Assembly: GCF_002086285.1 (NCBI RefSeq)
Contig: NZ_MVHU01000022.1
Coordinates: 1 to 64,000, forward strand
Reading direction: 5' to 3'
Source: Mycolicibacter kumamotonensis
Lineage (GTDB): Bacteria; Actinomycetota; Actinomycetes; Mycobacteriales; Mycobacteriaceae
DNA length: 64,000 nt
Shown: positions 38,315-47,924 of the stretch, one piece after another
Layout of the letters: every line of letters begins with the position of its first letter
Position numbering within the stretch: position 1 is the first letter of the stretch
Program-made: the position numbers and the translations under genes
Notes under the pieces: generated by a model
Databases searched by the model: none
What the model was told of the DNA's origin: nothing
Seen by the model: the letters and a program-made list of their open reading frames with translations, nothing else

Positions 38315-38959
38315 CTATTCCTGCAACGCGAAGACCGGACCTGCCGGCGGCGGGTCGGCCATCAACGCCGGCAACACGAACACCTGCACGTAGCGGCGGA
38401 CCCGGTCGGCGTCGTGGGCGCCGGGAATGAGTCCCAGCAGCAGCCCGAGCGCAACCGACAGTACGAAGCGGGCGGCATCACCGGGGCGAAGCCCGGGCCG
38501 CAACTGCTCGCCGGCCTGCTCGAACCCGATCTCGTAGAGGCCCGCCAACAACTCGCTGAGGGTCACCGACCGGGCGATCAGTGCCGCGACGTTGCCCTCG
38601 TCGCTGTGCTCGGAGATCACCCGCAGCAAGGGATCGTGGGCGACTTCGGTAGCCACCAGCACCAGCGACTCCGTCACCAGGACGCCCGGGTCGGTCGCCG
38701 GTTGCAGCCGGGTGGTGATCTCGGCGATCTTGCGGGCGGCGACCCGCACCACCAAGGCGTCGAGCAGCTCGTCCCGGGTGGCGAAGTGGCGGTAGATCAC
38801 CGCCCGGGTGTAGCCGGCCTCGCGCGCGATCACCTGCATGGTCGAGGCTCGATAGCCGCGGCGAGCGAAGGAGCGCTCCGCGGCGTCCAACAACAGCTCT
38901 CGGGCGTGCTCGGGGGGGTTACCGCCGCCGGGTGGTCGGCCCCGCCGCCGCACCGTCAT
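38315..38959 (-). CDS. TetR-family transcriptional regulator
   Basis: 214 residues from the ATG at 38959 (an in-frame ATG at 38977 would add six residues; neither has a strong ribosome site). An N-terminal HTH (about 20-65; [26 protein letters not shown]) precedes a helical ligand-binding domain. It is divergent from the Coq4-like gene, and a loose GACA/TGTC inverted repeat lies between them, so it probably represses that gene. The ligand is unknown. Confidence 0.88.
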   Translation of the reverse strand: MTVRRRGRPPGGGNPPEHARELLLDAAERSFARRGYRASTMQVIAREAGYTRAVIYRHFATRDELLDALVVRVAARKIAEITTRLQPATDPGVLVTESLVLVATEVAHDPLLRVISEHSDEGNVAALIARSVTLSELLAGLYEIGFEQAGEQLRPGLRPGDAARFVLSVALGLLLGLIPGAHDADRVRRYVQVFVLPALMADPPPAGPVFALQE

Positions 38960-38982
38960 GTCCGGCCCGCTCGGCATATATG

Positions 38983-39002
38983 GACATCTTCATTCATTTG
39001 TC
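38983..39002. promoter_or_regulatory. Possible TetR operator
   Basis: An imperfect inverted repeat, GACA-n12-TGTC, in the AT-rich stretch between the tetR and coq4-like genes. Only the outer 4 bases match well. Confidence 0.3.
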
Positions 39003-39056
39003 TATTATTAGCCTCACTGCATTCCCCGCGCGTTACCGACGGAGGAGTTGGTCGGC

Positions 39057-39845
39057 ATGGCTGCGACATACACGGGCGTACCCGAGCAGCGGGATTGGCG
39101 GGCGGTGTTCGGTTCCTGGCGCCTGCTGGCCAACCCGGGAAAGAACGGAAGCTCTGCCTTCGACCTGATCGTGGGCCTCGCGGCGCCGATCCTGGCGCGC
39201 AGCTATCACCAGTTGCGGGCCCATCCCAACGGCCGGCGGCTGTTCGCCGAGAAACCGGATCTGTTGGCGCTGCTGGGCGACGACGACTATCTGGCCTCGC
39301 TCCCGGTGGGATCGCTGGGCCACGCCTACCGCTCGTTTCTGCGCACCAACCGGCTCGATGCCGGGGTATTCGACGTGGACACGGTGATCCGGCCGATCGC
39401 CGAGCGCCGCGGCTGGGACGAGGATTTCTTTTTCATGATGCGGCGCGGCACCGCCCTGCACGACATGTTCCACACCCTCGGCGGTTACGGGCCGGACATG
39501 GGAGGAGAGTTCGGCAACCTCGGCTTCCACTGCGGGCAGATGGAGCCCTCCGGTGCGCTCAAAGCGCTCAGCCTCGGCCTGCTCGGGTCGGTGATCCCCG
39601 CCTCGCCGAGCCGCAAGCTGCGCTATTTTCGCGAGGCGGTACGCCGCGGGCAACGGGCCGACAACCTGATGGCCGCCCCCTACGAGGAGCTCCTGGATCA
39701 GCCGATCGACAAGGTCCGGGCCCTGCTGGGGGTGGAGCCGACGTCTCGCGCCCACCCCGAGGGGCACCTGTTCATCGGGTGGATGCCGCCGGGGATGACG
39801 CCCCCCACGCGCTGGGACTACGACGCGACGCTGCGCAGCGCCTGA
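39057..39845 (+). CDS. Coq4-like protein with complete zinc motif
   Basis: 262 residues from the ATG at 39057, nine bases after GGAGGAG. The Coq4 family metal-binding motif HDxxHx11E is complete: His135, Asp136, His139 and Glu151. Coq4 supports ubiquinone synthesis in eukaryotes and some bacteria, with a reported role in ring C1 decarboxylation/hydroxylation. Mycobacteria use menaquinone, so here another lipid-soluble substrate is likely. It is divergent from a TetR gene and faces an alcohol dehydrogenase gene on the other strand. Confidence 0.87.
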   Translation: MAATYTGVPEQRDWRAVFGSWRLLANPGKNGSSAFDLIVGLAAPILARSYHQLRAHPNGRRLFAEKPDLLALLGDDDYLASLPVGSLGHAYRSFLRTNRLDAGVFDVDTVIRPIAERRGWDEDFFFMMRRGTALHDMFHTLGGYGPDMGGEFGNLGFHCGQMEPSGALKALSLGLLGSVIPASPSRKLRYFREAVRRGQRADNLMAAPYEELLDQPIDKVRALLGVEPTSRAHPEGHLFIGWMPPGMTPPTRWDYDATLRSA

Positions 39846-39861
39846 CCGGCCGGTCGGCTGC

Positions 39862-40884
39862 TCACATGGTCAGCACCATGCGGTAGCGCGCCCGGCCCTG
39901 CTCCATGGCGGCATACGCCTCGGCGGCCTGGGCCAGCGGCCGCTCTTCGACGCGGGCCCGCACCCCCGACAGCACCGCGAAGGCCATGGTCTCCTCGATA
40001 TCGCGCGCCGTGCCCGACGGGTGGCCGGTGATGCTGACCCCCGGGGTGATCAGTTGAACGGGCGCGATCGGTAGCGGATCGGCGGTGACCCCGATGGTGA
40101 TGAGTTCCCCGCGCGGCGCCAAGCCGCCGACGGTGTCGGCCATCGCTCGCGAGTTGGCCGCGGTGGCCAGCACCACCGCCACTCCCCCCAGCGCGGCCAT
40201 CGCCTGGGCTACGTCCCCGGCGGTCGAGTCGATGTAGTGGTGGGCGCCGAGCGCGCGGGCATCGGCTTCCTTGGCGGCGCCGCGCGCGACCGCGATCGTC
40301 TCGAAGCCCATCGCGGCGGCGAACTGCACGCCCAGGTGCCCCAGCCCGCCCAGCCCGAGCACGGCGACCCGGTCGCCGGGCCGGGCCTTCGTCGACCGCA
40401 GTGCGTGGTACGTGGTCACCCCGGCACAGCCCATCGGTGCGGCCTCGACCAGGGACAACTCCTCGGGGATCCGGGCCAGGGCGTTGGCCGGCACCGTCAC
40501 CGATTCGGCGTAGCCGCCCGGGTAGTGCCAGCTGGGTACCTGCCCATTGGCGCAATGAATGAAATCGCCTTTGCGACAAGGAATGCAGTGATTGCAGTTT
40601 CCGCCGAACCAACCGACCGCGACCCGCTCGCCGACCTGCCAGTCCGTCACACCCGAGCCCAGTTCGGCGATGGTGCCGGCGATCTCGTGCCCGAGCGTCA
40701 CCGGCCAGGACATCGCGGGGAAGCCACCGTTGACGAAGGCCTGGTCGGTACCGCAGACACCGCATGCGGCCACGGCGATCCGGACCTGGCCGGGGCCCGG
40801 TGCGGGGGTGTCGACGTCGACCAGAGTCAGTGACGCGCCGGCGGACGGTACCTGAACGGCGCGATGGGATCGCTTGGCAGTCAC
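39862..40884 (-). CDS. Zinc-dependent alcohol dehydrogenase
   Basis: 340 residues of the medium-chain dehydrogenase/reductase family: catalytic zinc site in CGVCGTD and GHE, four-Cys structural zinc lobe (NHCIPCRKGDFIHC region), and the Rossmann motif GLGGLGHLG. It oxidises or reduces an unknown alcohol/aldehyde with NAD(P). Its coding strand faces the coq4-like gene, a convergent arrangement with a 16-bp gap. Confidence 0.93.
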   Translation of the reverse strand: MTAKRSHRAVQVPSAGASLTLVDVDTPAPGPGQVRIAVAACGVCGTDQAFVNGGFPAMSWPVTLGHEIAGTIAELGSGVTDWQVGERVAVGWFGGNCNHCIPCRKGDFIHCANGQVPSWHYPGGYAESVTVPANALARIPEELSLVEAAPMGCAGVTTYHALRSTKARPGDRVAVLGLGGLGHLGVQFAAAMGFETIAVARGAAKEADARALGAHHYIDSTAGDVAQAMAALGGVAVVLATAANSRAMADTVGGLAPRGELITIGVTADPLPIAPVQLITPGVSITGHPSGTARDIEETMAFAVLSGVRARVEERPLAQAAEAYAAMEQGRARYRMVLTM

Positions 40885-40944
40885 CCGTCCAGGCTAGGCG
40901 GGGTGGCTTACCGCCAGGGGGGTTTTCCCGCCCGGGGCGCCGCC

Positions 40945-41991
40945 TCAGGTGATCCGGCGGATGTCCGGAGCCGTACCGGCGGCGTCGGCCAGCCGGGCCG
41001 CCTCGGCGAGGCGCTCGCCCAGTTGCAGCGGGTAGACCTTTTCGCCGCCGGCGGCCAACTGCGCGATCGTGTCGGCGTCGCACCAGCGGTGCCCGTGCAG
41101 GTAGCTCCGCTCCAGCCCGGTTCGAGCGGCCCCGGACGGCTCGAACCGGCCGGTGCGGTGGACGAAGAAGAACTCCTGGCTGTCGAGCCGTTCGCCGTTG
41201 AACTCGAAGGCGGCGTCGCGGCGCCAGATCGGTCCGATCAGCTCGCCGGGGTCGACCGTCAGGCCGGTCTCCTCGGCCAGTTCGCGTGCGGCCGCGTCGG
41301 CCAGCGGTTCATCGGGCAGCACCTGCCCGCCCACGGTGAACCACCAGCGCGGTGCCGGGTTGTCGGCATCGTCGGGCAGGGCCGGGTCGCGGCCGCGCAG
41401 CAGCAGCACCGACCCCGTCTCGTCGAGCAGCACCACCCGCGCCGAGACGCGCGGATCCAGCACTCCGTGATCGCCGTGCGCAATCATGCCTGCCCGTTCG
41501 ACGATCTCGAAATATGTTGGCATGGGCGCGGTCCCGCCCAGATGCAATGCCCGCACCAGTGGCCGTTCGCGCAGTGCCACCGTGTCGCGGACGGCGTCGT
41601 TGTGAAACCGGCGGGCCAGCAGCACCCGGGCCTCGGCGTCGGCCAGTTCCGCGACCATCGCCGGTGGCAATGACGCGGCGTCGACCATCGCCAGTTCGGC
41701 CGACAACGCGTTCTCGGCCGTCTCACGCACGTCGCGCGACGCGCGCTCGGCCACATCGGCCAGGGCGGCCAGCCGCCGGCCGGCCACCGCATCGCCGTAG
41801 GCCTCGATCGCTACGGTCCGGGCCACCACGGCCCGGCGCGCCAGGGCTCCGTCCAGCGCCTGCCAGGACAGGTCGCAGCGCACGTGCAGCCGGTTGAGCC
41901 GGTTAGCGGTCTGGTAGGCCCAGCCCACCGCCGCGGCCAGCACCGCCACGGCGACCAGCACCAGCACGGTGCCGGCGATCGTCGGGCCCAT
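40945..41991 (-). CDS. LemA-like domain fused to a Nudix hydrolase (Rv2609c-like)
   Basis: 348 residues. One membrane helix (about 5-25) leads into a helical region (about 28-165) resembling LemA proteins, including ARRFHNDAVRDT at about 126-137 and a family-like ending before PTYFEI. A Nudix domain follows with a perfect box, GX5EX7REUXEEXGU, at 222-244. So the nucleotide-type hydrolase is tethered to the membrane by a LemA-like stalk. It is the last gene of the thrS-pimA operon: its ATG shares one base with the pimA stop. Substrate unknown; neighbours suggest a role beside PIM synthesis. Confidence 0.85.
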   Translation of the reverse strand: MGPTIAGTVLVLVAVAVLAAAVGWAYQTANRLNRLHVRCDLSWQALDGALARRAVVARTVAIEAYGDAVAGRRLAALADVAERASRDVRETAENALSAELAMVDAASLPPAMVAELADAEARVLLARRFHNDAVRDTVALRERPLVRALHLGGTAPMPTYFEIVERAGMIAHGDHGVLDPRVSARVVLLDETGSVLLLRGRDPALPDDADNPAPRWWFTVGGQVLPDEPLADAAARELAEETGLTVDPGELIGPIWRRDAAFEFNGERLDSQEFFFVHRTGRFEPSGAARTGLERSYLHGHRWCDADTIAQLAAGGEKVYPLQLGERLAEAARLADAAGTAPDIRRIT

Positions 41992-43115
41992 CAGTCGCCC
42001 ACCGAGACCTTCCGGCCGACGCCGGCGACCGTCTCGTAGACCCGGATGATCTGGCCGGCCACCACCGACCAGTCGTAGCGTCGGACCGCCTCGCGGCCCG
42101 CCGCCACGTATGACGCCCGCAGCGCGTCGTCGTCGAGCACCTCTATCAAGGCGGCGGCCAGGGCCGCATGGTCATCGACCGGCACCAGCCGGCCGGCCTG
42201 CCCGTCGCGCAGCACCCGGCGGAACGCGTCCAGGTCGCTGGCGACTACCGCGGCGCCGGCCGCCATCGCCTCGGCAAGCACGATGCCGAAGCTCTCACCG
42301 CCGGTGTTCGGCGCACAGTAGACGTCGGCGCTGCGCAGCGCCGACGCCTTCTCGGTATCGTCGACTTGCCCCAGGAACCGCAGATGCCCGGCCAATTTTC
42401 CTGCAGTGCTGCGTAATTCGGGCTCATCACCGCGGCCGACGATCAGCACTTCGAGATCGGGGAACTTCGCGACCAGCGCCGGCAGCGCCCCCAGCAAGAC
42501 CGCCATTCCCTTGCGGGGCTCGTCGTAGCGGCCCAGGAACAACACCGTACGGCCGCTGCGCGGATAGCCGGGCAACGGCTGCGCCATGGCGAACGCGGCC
42601 ACATCGACCCCGTTGGGGATCTCCACCGCGTCGGATCCCAGCGCCTCCATCTGCCAGCGCCGGGCCAGATCCGAGACCGCGATGCGGCCGATGATCTTTT
42701 CGTGCATCGGCCGCAGCAGGCCCTGGGCCATGCTCAGCGTCAGCGATTTCGTCGTCGAGGTGTGAAACGTGGCCACGATCGGGCCCTCGGCCACGTTCAG
42801 GGCCAGCATCGACAGGCTGGGGGCGTTCGGCTCGTGCAGGTGCAACACGTCGAATTCAGCCCGCATGAGCCACTTCTTGACCTTGCGATGCGCGGCGGGG
42901 CTGAACTGCAGCCGAGCCACCGACCCGTTGTAGGGGATCGCGAGGGCCTTGCCGGCGGAGACGACGTAGTCGGGCAGCTCCACATGCGGCGAGGCCGGCG
43001 CCAGCACACTGACCTCGTGTCCGCGGGCACGCAACACCTCGGCCAGCTGCAGCACATGCGCCTGCACCCCGCCCGGCACGTCGAACGAGTAGGGGCAGAC
43101 CATGCCGATCCGCAT
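41991..43115 (-). CDS. pimA: PimA, phosphatidylinositol mannosyltransferase
   Basis: 374 residues from the ATG at 43115. It is a GT-B fold, GT4 family glycosyltransferase with the start MRIGMVCPYSFDVPGGVQAHV, the E-x7-E donor motif ESFGIVLAEA (about 270) and GRYDEPRKGM. It transfers the first mannose from GDP-mannose to phosphatidylinositol, beginning PIM, LM and LAM synthesis. It follows patA with a one-base stop/start overlap and comes before the LemA-Nudix gene. Confidence 0.97.
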   Translation of the reverse strand: MRIGMVCPYSFDVPGGVQAHVLQLAEVLRARGHEVSVLAPASPHVELPDYVVSAGKALAIPYNGSVARLQFSPAAHRKVKKWLMRAEFDVLHLHEPNAPSLSMLALNVAEGPIVATFHTSTTKSLTLSMAQGLLRPMHEKIIGRIAVSDLARRWQMEALGSDAVEIPNGVDVAAFAMAQPLPGYPRSGRTVLFLGRYDEPRKGMAVLLGALPALVAKFPDLEVLIVGRGDEPELRSTAGKLAGHLRFLGQVDDTEKASALRSADVYCAPNTGGESFGIVLAEAMAAGAAVVASDLDAFRRVLRDGQAGRLVPVDDHAALAAALIEVLDDDALRASYVAAGREAVRRYDWSVVAGQIIRVYETVAGVGRKVSVGD

Positions 43116-44059
43116 CAGCTCTCCCCCAGGCGCGCCCGTCGCGATTCGGGAAGGTCGGCCACCCACTGCGGCTGCATCATGTGCCAGTCTTCCGGATAGA
43201 CGGCGATGCCCTCGGCGAAGGTGTCGGCCAGAGCCTGGGTGATCGCATCGACATCCCCGCTGGAGCAGTCCAGCGGCGAATGGATCCGGATTCCCCAACC
43301 GTCGCCGTCGAACCAGCAGTGCGCCGGCAGCAGCGCCGCTCCGGTGTCGATGGCGAGCTTGGCCGGGCCGGCGGGCATCCGGGTGGTCTCGCCGAAGAAG
43401 TCGACCGCCACGCCGCTGCGGGTCAGGTCGCGGTCGGCCATCAGGCAGACCAGCCCGTTGGCCGTCAGTCGCTCGGCCAGCACTTCGTACGGGGGGCGTT
43501 CGCCGCCGGACAGCGGCAGGACTTCGAAGCCGAGGCTTTCCCGGAAGTCGACGAAGCGCCGGTACAGCGACTCGGGTTTGAGCCGTTCGGCGACCGTGGT
43601 GAACCCGCCGTGGGTCTGCGCCAGCCAGACCCCGGCCATGTCCCAGTTGCCGCTGTGCGGCAACGCCAGCACCGCGCCGCGACCGGTCTGCAGCGCGGCC
43701 TCGATGTACTGCTTGCCCCGCACCGAACCGTGCAGCCGCCCGGCCAACGCGGCGTGATCCATGGTGGGCAGCCGGAAGGCCTCGCGCCAGTACCGGGCAT
43801 AGGAGGCCAGCGAGGACCGCATCAGCGCCGCCGGCACCTGGTCCGGTGTCACCCCCAGCACACGAGCCAGGTTCTTGCGCAACTGTTCGGGTCCCCTGCC
43901 GCGGGCCGCGATCAACGCGCCCGCATCGAATGCGTTGCGGGCGACGAATTCCGGTAGCGCGCGCACCATCATCCAGCCCGCGGCGAAGCCGGCGTCGGTG
44001 GCCCAGGCGTCCAGCTGGCTGAGCCCGGGAACTCGCAGACCGCTCGGGAGGAATGTCAC
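43115..44059 (-). CDS. patA: Phosphatidylinositol mannoside acyltransferase (PatA, Rv2611c-like)
   Basis: 314 residues from a GTG at 44059 that overlaps the pgsA1 stop (GTGA). It belongs to the LpxL/HtrB-like acyltransferases; HSGNWDMAG (about 128) is the H-x4-D/E active-site motif, and ALPHSGN and DRDLTRSG are typical. It acylates the 2-mannose of PIM2 or PIM1. The N-terminal 20 residues diverge from M. tuberculosis, so the start could shift slightly. Confidence 0.95.
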   Translation of the reverse strand: MTFLPSGLRVPGLSQLDAWATDAGFAAGWMMVRALPEFVARNAFDAGALIAARGRGPEQLRKNLARVLGVTPDQVPAALMRSSLASYARYWREAFRLPTMDHAALAGRLHGSVRGKQYIEAALQTGRGAVLALPHSGNWDMAGVWLAQTHGGFTTVAERLKPESLYRRFVDFRESLGFEVLPLSGGERPPYEVLAERLTANGLVCLMADRDLTRSGVAVDFFGETTRMPAGPAKLAIDTGAALLPAHCWFDGDGWGIRIHSPLDCSSGDVDAITQALADTFAEGIAVYPEDWHMMQPQWVADLPESRRARLGES

Positions 44060-44718
44060 GATCCGTCTGGTCCCTCGCCGTCGGCGTCCTGCAACGGTTT
44101 CACCGCGCCCGGCGAGGTGCGCACGGTGTGCAGACGTTGGGCGCAGGTGACCAGGCTGGCCACCGCCAGCAGCCACATGGCCACGTGCAGCGCCCACGGC
44201 AGCGGGTACACCGGCAGGTCGGACAATCCGGCGCCCACCAGCACGATGATCAGCCGTTCCGGGCGTTCGATGTAACCACCGTCGCCACGCAGGCCGCTGG
44301 CTTCGGCGCGCGCCTTGATGTAGGAGATCACCTGGGAAGTCACCAGGCAGATCAACGTCGCGACGACCAGCGGGGCACTGTCCAGGCCGAACGCCGCCCA
44401 CCACGCCAGCCCGCAGAACACCGCGCCGTCGCTGATCCGGTCGCAGGTCGCGTCCAGCACCGCCCCGAAAGCGCTGCCGCCGCCGCTTTCGCGGGCCATC
44501 GCCCCGTCGAGCATGTCGAAGTGCACGAAGAACCAGACCACCAACGTGCCGGCGAACAGTTGACCCGTCGGAAACAGTGTCAGCGCCGCCAGCACCGCAC
44601 CGGCGGTACCCAGGATCGTGACGATGTCGGCGGTGAGCCCGGCCCGCAGGAACGCCCGCGCCACCGGAGTGGTGATACCGGCGAACGTCGCTCGGGACAG
44701 GAAAGGCAGTCTGCTCAT
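44056..44718 (-). CDS. pgsA1: Phosphatidylinositol (phosphate) synthase PgsA1
   Basis: 220 residues with six membrane helices and the CDP-alcohol phosphatidyltransferase motif DG-x2-AR-x8-G-x3-D-x3-D visible as DMLDGAMARESGGG...GAVLD. It condenses CDP-diacylglycerol with inositol phosphate, producing the lipid that pimA and patA modify. Overlaps of 4 bp with both neighbours place it in the thrS-HIT-pgsA1-patA-pimA operon. Confidence 0.97.
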   Translation of the reverse strand: MSRLPFLSRATFAGITTPVARAFLRAGLTADIVTILGTAGAVLAALTLFPTGQLFAGTLVVWFFVHFDMLDGAMARESGGGSAFGAVLDATCDRISDGAVFCGLAWWAAFGLDSAPLVVATLICLVTSQVISYIKARAEASGLRGDGGYIERPERLIIVLVGAGLSDLPVYPLPWALHVAMWLLAVASLVTCAQRLHTVRTSPGAVKPLQDADGEGPDGS

Positions 44719-45287
44719 TGTTGTTTCGCCCACTCGTCGGCGAGCAGCCGGCGAGTGTCGCGCAGCAACTGCGGGATCACTTTGGAGCCGCCGACGATCG
44801 TGATGAAGTTCGCGTCGCCACCCCAGCGCGGCACGACATGCACGTGCAGATGCTCGGCCAGCGACCCGCCGGCCGACTCGCCCAGGTTCAGACCGACGTT
44901 GAACCCGTGCGGGCGCGACACCGCCTTGATCACCCGGATGGCTTTCTGGATGAACGTCATCAGCTCGGCGCCCTCGGGTTCGGTGAGGTCTTCGAACTCC
45001 GAGAACCGTCGGTAGGGCACCACCATCAGGTGGCCGGGGTTGTACGGGTAGAGGTTGAGCACCGCGTAGACGTATTCGCCGCGCGCCACCACCAGCCCCT
45101 CCTCGTCGGAGAGCGTGGGGATGTCGGTGAACGGCTGGCGAGACCGGGCCGACCCCGACTCCGCACGGTTGAGGGGCGCCTCGGCCAGATAGGTCATCCG
45201 ATAAGGAGTCCACAATCGCTCGAGCCGATCGGGCTCACCGACACCGGTGTCCACGATCCCCTGCTCGCCGCCCCCATCACCGGTCAC
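44715..45287 (-). CDS. HIT-family AP4A phosphorylase-like protein (Rv2613c-like)
   Basis: 190 residues, GTG start overlapping the thrS stop. The histidine triad is HLHVHVV in the C-terminal half, with the family N-x-H region [17 protein letters not shown]. Rv2613c was reported as an Ap4A phosphorylase. A role near threonyl-tRNA synthetase is plausible because synthetases make Ap4A as a by-product. Confidence 0.92.
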   Translation of the reverse strand: MTGDGGGEQGIVDTGVGEPDRLERLWTPYRMTYLAEAPLNRAESGSARSRQPFTDIPTLSDEEGLVVARGEYVYAVLNLYPYNPGHLMVVPYRRFSEFEDLTEPEGAELMTFIQKAIRVIKAVSRPHGFNVGLNLGESAGGSLAEHLHVHVVPRWGGDANFITIVGGSKVIPQLLRDTRRLLADEWAKQQ

Positions 45288-47350
45288 CGGACGTCGCCCG
45301 CCTTGAGCACCGCCTCCACCGTCTCCGCGGTCGGGGCGGTGTTGTCGCGTGCGGCGATCCAGCCGGCGATCGCAGCGACCGCCTCGTCGCGCGGCACGCC
45401 GTTGATCTGGGTGCGGTCGCCGAACCGGAAGCTGACCGCGCCCGCCTCGACGTCGCGGTCACCGGCCAACAGCATGAACGGCACGTGCGTGTTGGTGTGG
45501 TTGACGATCTTCTTGGGCATCCGGTCGTCGCTTGCGTCCACCTCGACCCGCACCCCGTGGCTGCGCAGTTGTGCGGCAACCTCGTCGAGGTAGGCCACGT
45601 GCTGGTCGGCGACGGGGATGCCGACCACCTGCACCGGCGCCAGCCAAGCCGGGAACGCCCCGGCGTAGTGCTCGGTCAAGACACCGAAAAATCGCTCGAT
45701 CGAGCCGAACAGGGCCCGGTGGATGAGCACCGGGCGCTTGCGGGTGCCGTCTGCCGCGGTGTACTCCAACTCGAACCGGTCGGGCATGTTGAAGTCGAGC
45801 TGAATGGTCGACATCTGCCAGTTGCGCCCCAGGGCGTCCTTGACCTGCACCGAGATCTTCGGCCCGTAGAACGCCGCACCGCCCGGGTCGGGCACCAGGG
45901 TCAGCCCGGATGCCTCGGCGACCTCGCGCAGCGTCTCGGTGGCCTCCTCCCACACCTCGTCGGAGCCGACGTATTTCTCCGGGTCCTTGGTGGACAGTTC
46001 CAGGTAGTAGTCGTCCAGGCCGTAATCGGCGAGCAGGTCGAGCACGAAGCGCAGCAAGGAGGTCAGCTCGTCGCGCATGCCCTCCCGGGCGCAGTAGATG
46101 TGCGCGTCGTCCTGGGTCATGCCGCGAACGCGGGTCAGGCCATGCACCACCCCGGAACGCTCGTAGCGGTACACGCTGCCGAATTCGAAGAGCCGCAACG
46201 GAAGTTCCCGGTATGAGCGCCCGCGTGACCGGTAGATCAGGTGGTGCATGGGGCAGTTCATCGGCTTGAGGTAATAGTCCTGCCCGGGCTTTCGCAGCGT
46301 GCCGTCCTCGGCGAACTCCGCGTCGATGTGCATCGGCGGGTACATGCCCTCCGAATACCACTGCAGGTGGCCGGAGGTTTCGTACAGCGCCGACTTGGTG
46401 ATGTGCGGAGTGTTGACGAACTGGTACCCGGCCTCGATGTGCTTGCGCCGCGAGTAGTCCTCCAACTCCCGGCGGATGATCCCACCCTTGGGATGGAAAA
46501 CCGCCAAGCCCGAACCGATTTCGTCGGGGAAGCTGAACAGGTCCAGTTCGACTCCGAGCTTGCGGTGGTCGCGCCGCAGGGCTTCCTCGATCAGTTCCAG
46601 GTGACGGTCCAGCGCCTCCTGGGACTCCCACGCGGTGCCGTAGATGCGTTGCAGGCTGGCGTTGTTCTGGTCGCCGCGCCAGTAGGCCGCCGAAGAGCGG
46701 GTGAGTTTGAACGCCGGGATGAACCGCGTGGTGGGGATGTGCGGACCGCGGCACAGGTCGCCCCAGACCCGCTCGCGGGTCCGGGGATTGAGGTTGTCGT
46801 AAGCGGTCAGCTCATCACCGCCGACTTCCATGATCTCGCTGTCGCCGGACTTGTCGTCGACGAGTTCCAGCTTGTAGGGCTCATCGGCCAGCTCGGCACG
46901 TGCGGCCTCTTTGGACTCATAGACCCGTCGCGAGAACAGCTGGCCTTCTTTGATGATGGCCCGCATCCGCTTCTCCAACGCGGCCAGATCCTCCGGGGTG
47001 AAGGCCTCGGGCACGTCGAAGTCGTAGTAGAAGCCGTCGGTGATCGGTGGACCGATGCCGAGCTTGGCGGCCGGGAACAGCTCCTGCACGGCCTGGGCCA
47101 GCACGTGCGCACACGAGTGCCGGATGACGCTGCGGCCGTCTTCGGTGTCGGCCGGAACCGGGGTCACTTCGGTGTCGGCGTCGGGAATCCAGCTCAGGTC
47201 GCGCAGCTTGCCCTGCGCGTCGCGCACCACCACGATCGCATCGGGTGCCCCGCGGCTGGGCAGGCCCGCCGCGCGCACCGCGTCTGCCGCCGTGGTTCCG
47301 GCGGGCACCCGAATCGGGGTGGCCGGGGCGGGGATGGCGGGCGCGCTCAT
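45284..47350 (-). CDS. thrS: Threonyl-tRNA synthetase
   Basis: 688 residues from the ATG at 47350. N-terminal TGS domain, the editing domain with [10 protein letters not shown] (about 80-90) and the catalytic class II core (motif 2 [21 protein letters not shown] sequence, motif 3 near the end), then an anticodon-binding domain. It charges tRNA-Thr and heads the operon that continues through HIT, pgsA1, patA and pimA to the Nudix gene. No T-box-like leader was recognised in the 103 bp upstream. Confidence 0.97.
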   Translation of the reverse strand: MSAPAIPAPATPIRVPAGTTAADAVRAAGLPSRGAPDAIVVVRDAQGKLRDLSWIPDADTEVTPVPADTEDGRSVIRHSCAHVLAQAVQELFPAAKLGIGPPITDGFYYDFDVPEAFTPEDLAALEKRMRAIIKEGQLFSRRVYESKEAARAELADEPYKLELVDDKSGDSEIMEVGGDELTAYDNLNPRTRERVWGDLCRGPHIPTTRFIPAFKLTRSSAAYWRGDQNNASLQRIYGTAWESQEALDRHLELIEEALRRDHRKLGVELDLFSFPDEIGSGLAVFHPKGGIIRRELEDYSRRKHIEAGYQFVNTPHITKSALYETSGHLQWYSEGMYPPMHIDAEFAEDGTLRKPGQDYYLKPMNCPMHHLIYRSRGRSYRELPLRLFEFGSVYRYERSGVVHGLTRVRGMTQDDAHIYCAREGMRDELTSLLRFVLDLLADYGLDDYYLELSTKDPEKYVGSDEVWEEATETLREVAEASGLTLVPDPGGAAFYGPKISVQVKDALGRNWQMSTIQLDFNMPDRFELEYTAADGTRKRPVLIHRALFGSIERFFGVLTEHYAGAFPAWLAPVQVVGIPVADQHVAYLDEVAAQLRSHGVRVEVDASDDRMPKKIVNHTNTHVPFMLLAGDRDVEAGAVSFRFGDRTQINGVPRDEAVAAIAGWIAARDNTAPTAETVEAVLKAGDVR

Positions 47351-47453
47351 CTGCTGATCTCCAGGGATGTAGGGGCGTTCGGGATGTCCGGACCATGCTA
47401 TCGGGACGGGCACCACCGGTTGCCCCAGGCCGAACAAACGTCACCAGTGCCGG

Positions 47454-47924
47454 TTACGGCTCGACCAGGTTGATCCGCGCGATCGCGGCCGGGTAGTTCT
47501 TTTCGAAGTCCACCCGGTCCGCACCGAACTGCGACGAGTCGATGATGTAGGCGACGTTGACCCACAGATCGCGCATCGTCGGACTCAGCTGTGTTCCGAC
47601 CATCCGCGCGCAGATGATCAGTCCGTGCACCCAGACCGCGGGGGGCCGATCCGGTGGCCGGACCACCAGGTCGGGGCTGGCCCGGCCGATGTCGAAGCCC
47701 GGTGTCGGCCAAGCGTTGACCGCGATGCGCTCTTTGAGCCAATCCGGTATCTCCTGCGGCGGTTCGGGAACGAACAGCAGCGGTTGGTCGAGTTTCACCA
47801 GACAGTAGTCGGGCCGATCGTCGCCGGGCAGAAACCGGATCAGCTCGCCCGGCAGCGGGAGCCGCGCGGCGAAGTGCTCCGGGCCGGTGTCCATCTCGTC
47901 GAAAACGATCCTGGCCGAGCTCAT
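47454..47924 (-). CDS. Conserved hypothetical protein
   Basis: 156 residues from the ATG at 47924, overlapping the hotdog thioesterase stop by 4 bp. It has no membrane segments or signal peptide. Sequence is acidic and Pro-rich with a conserved-looking C-terminal half (VHGLIICARMVGTQLS). I do not recognise the family. Translation coupling suggests it acts with the thioesterase-like protein. Confidence 0.75.
   Translation of the reverse strand: MSSARIVFDEMDTGPEHFAARLPLPGELIRFLPGDDRPDYCLVKLDQPLLFVPEPPQEIPDWLKERIAVNAWPTPGFDIGRASPDLVVRPPDRPPAVWVHGLIICARMVGTQLSPTMRDLWVNVAYIIDSSQFGADRVDFEKNYPAAIARINLVEP

Noticed and set aside
47351..47453. T-box or threonine-responsive leader before thrS
   Set aside because: No specifier-loop or antiterminator sequence could be recognised in the short leader.
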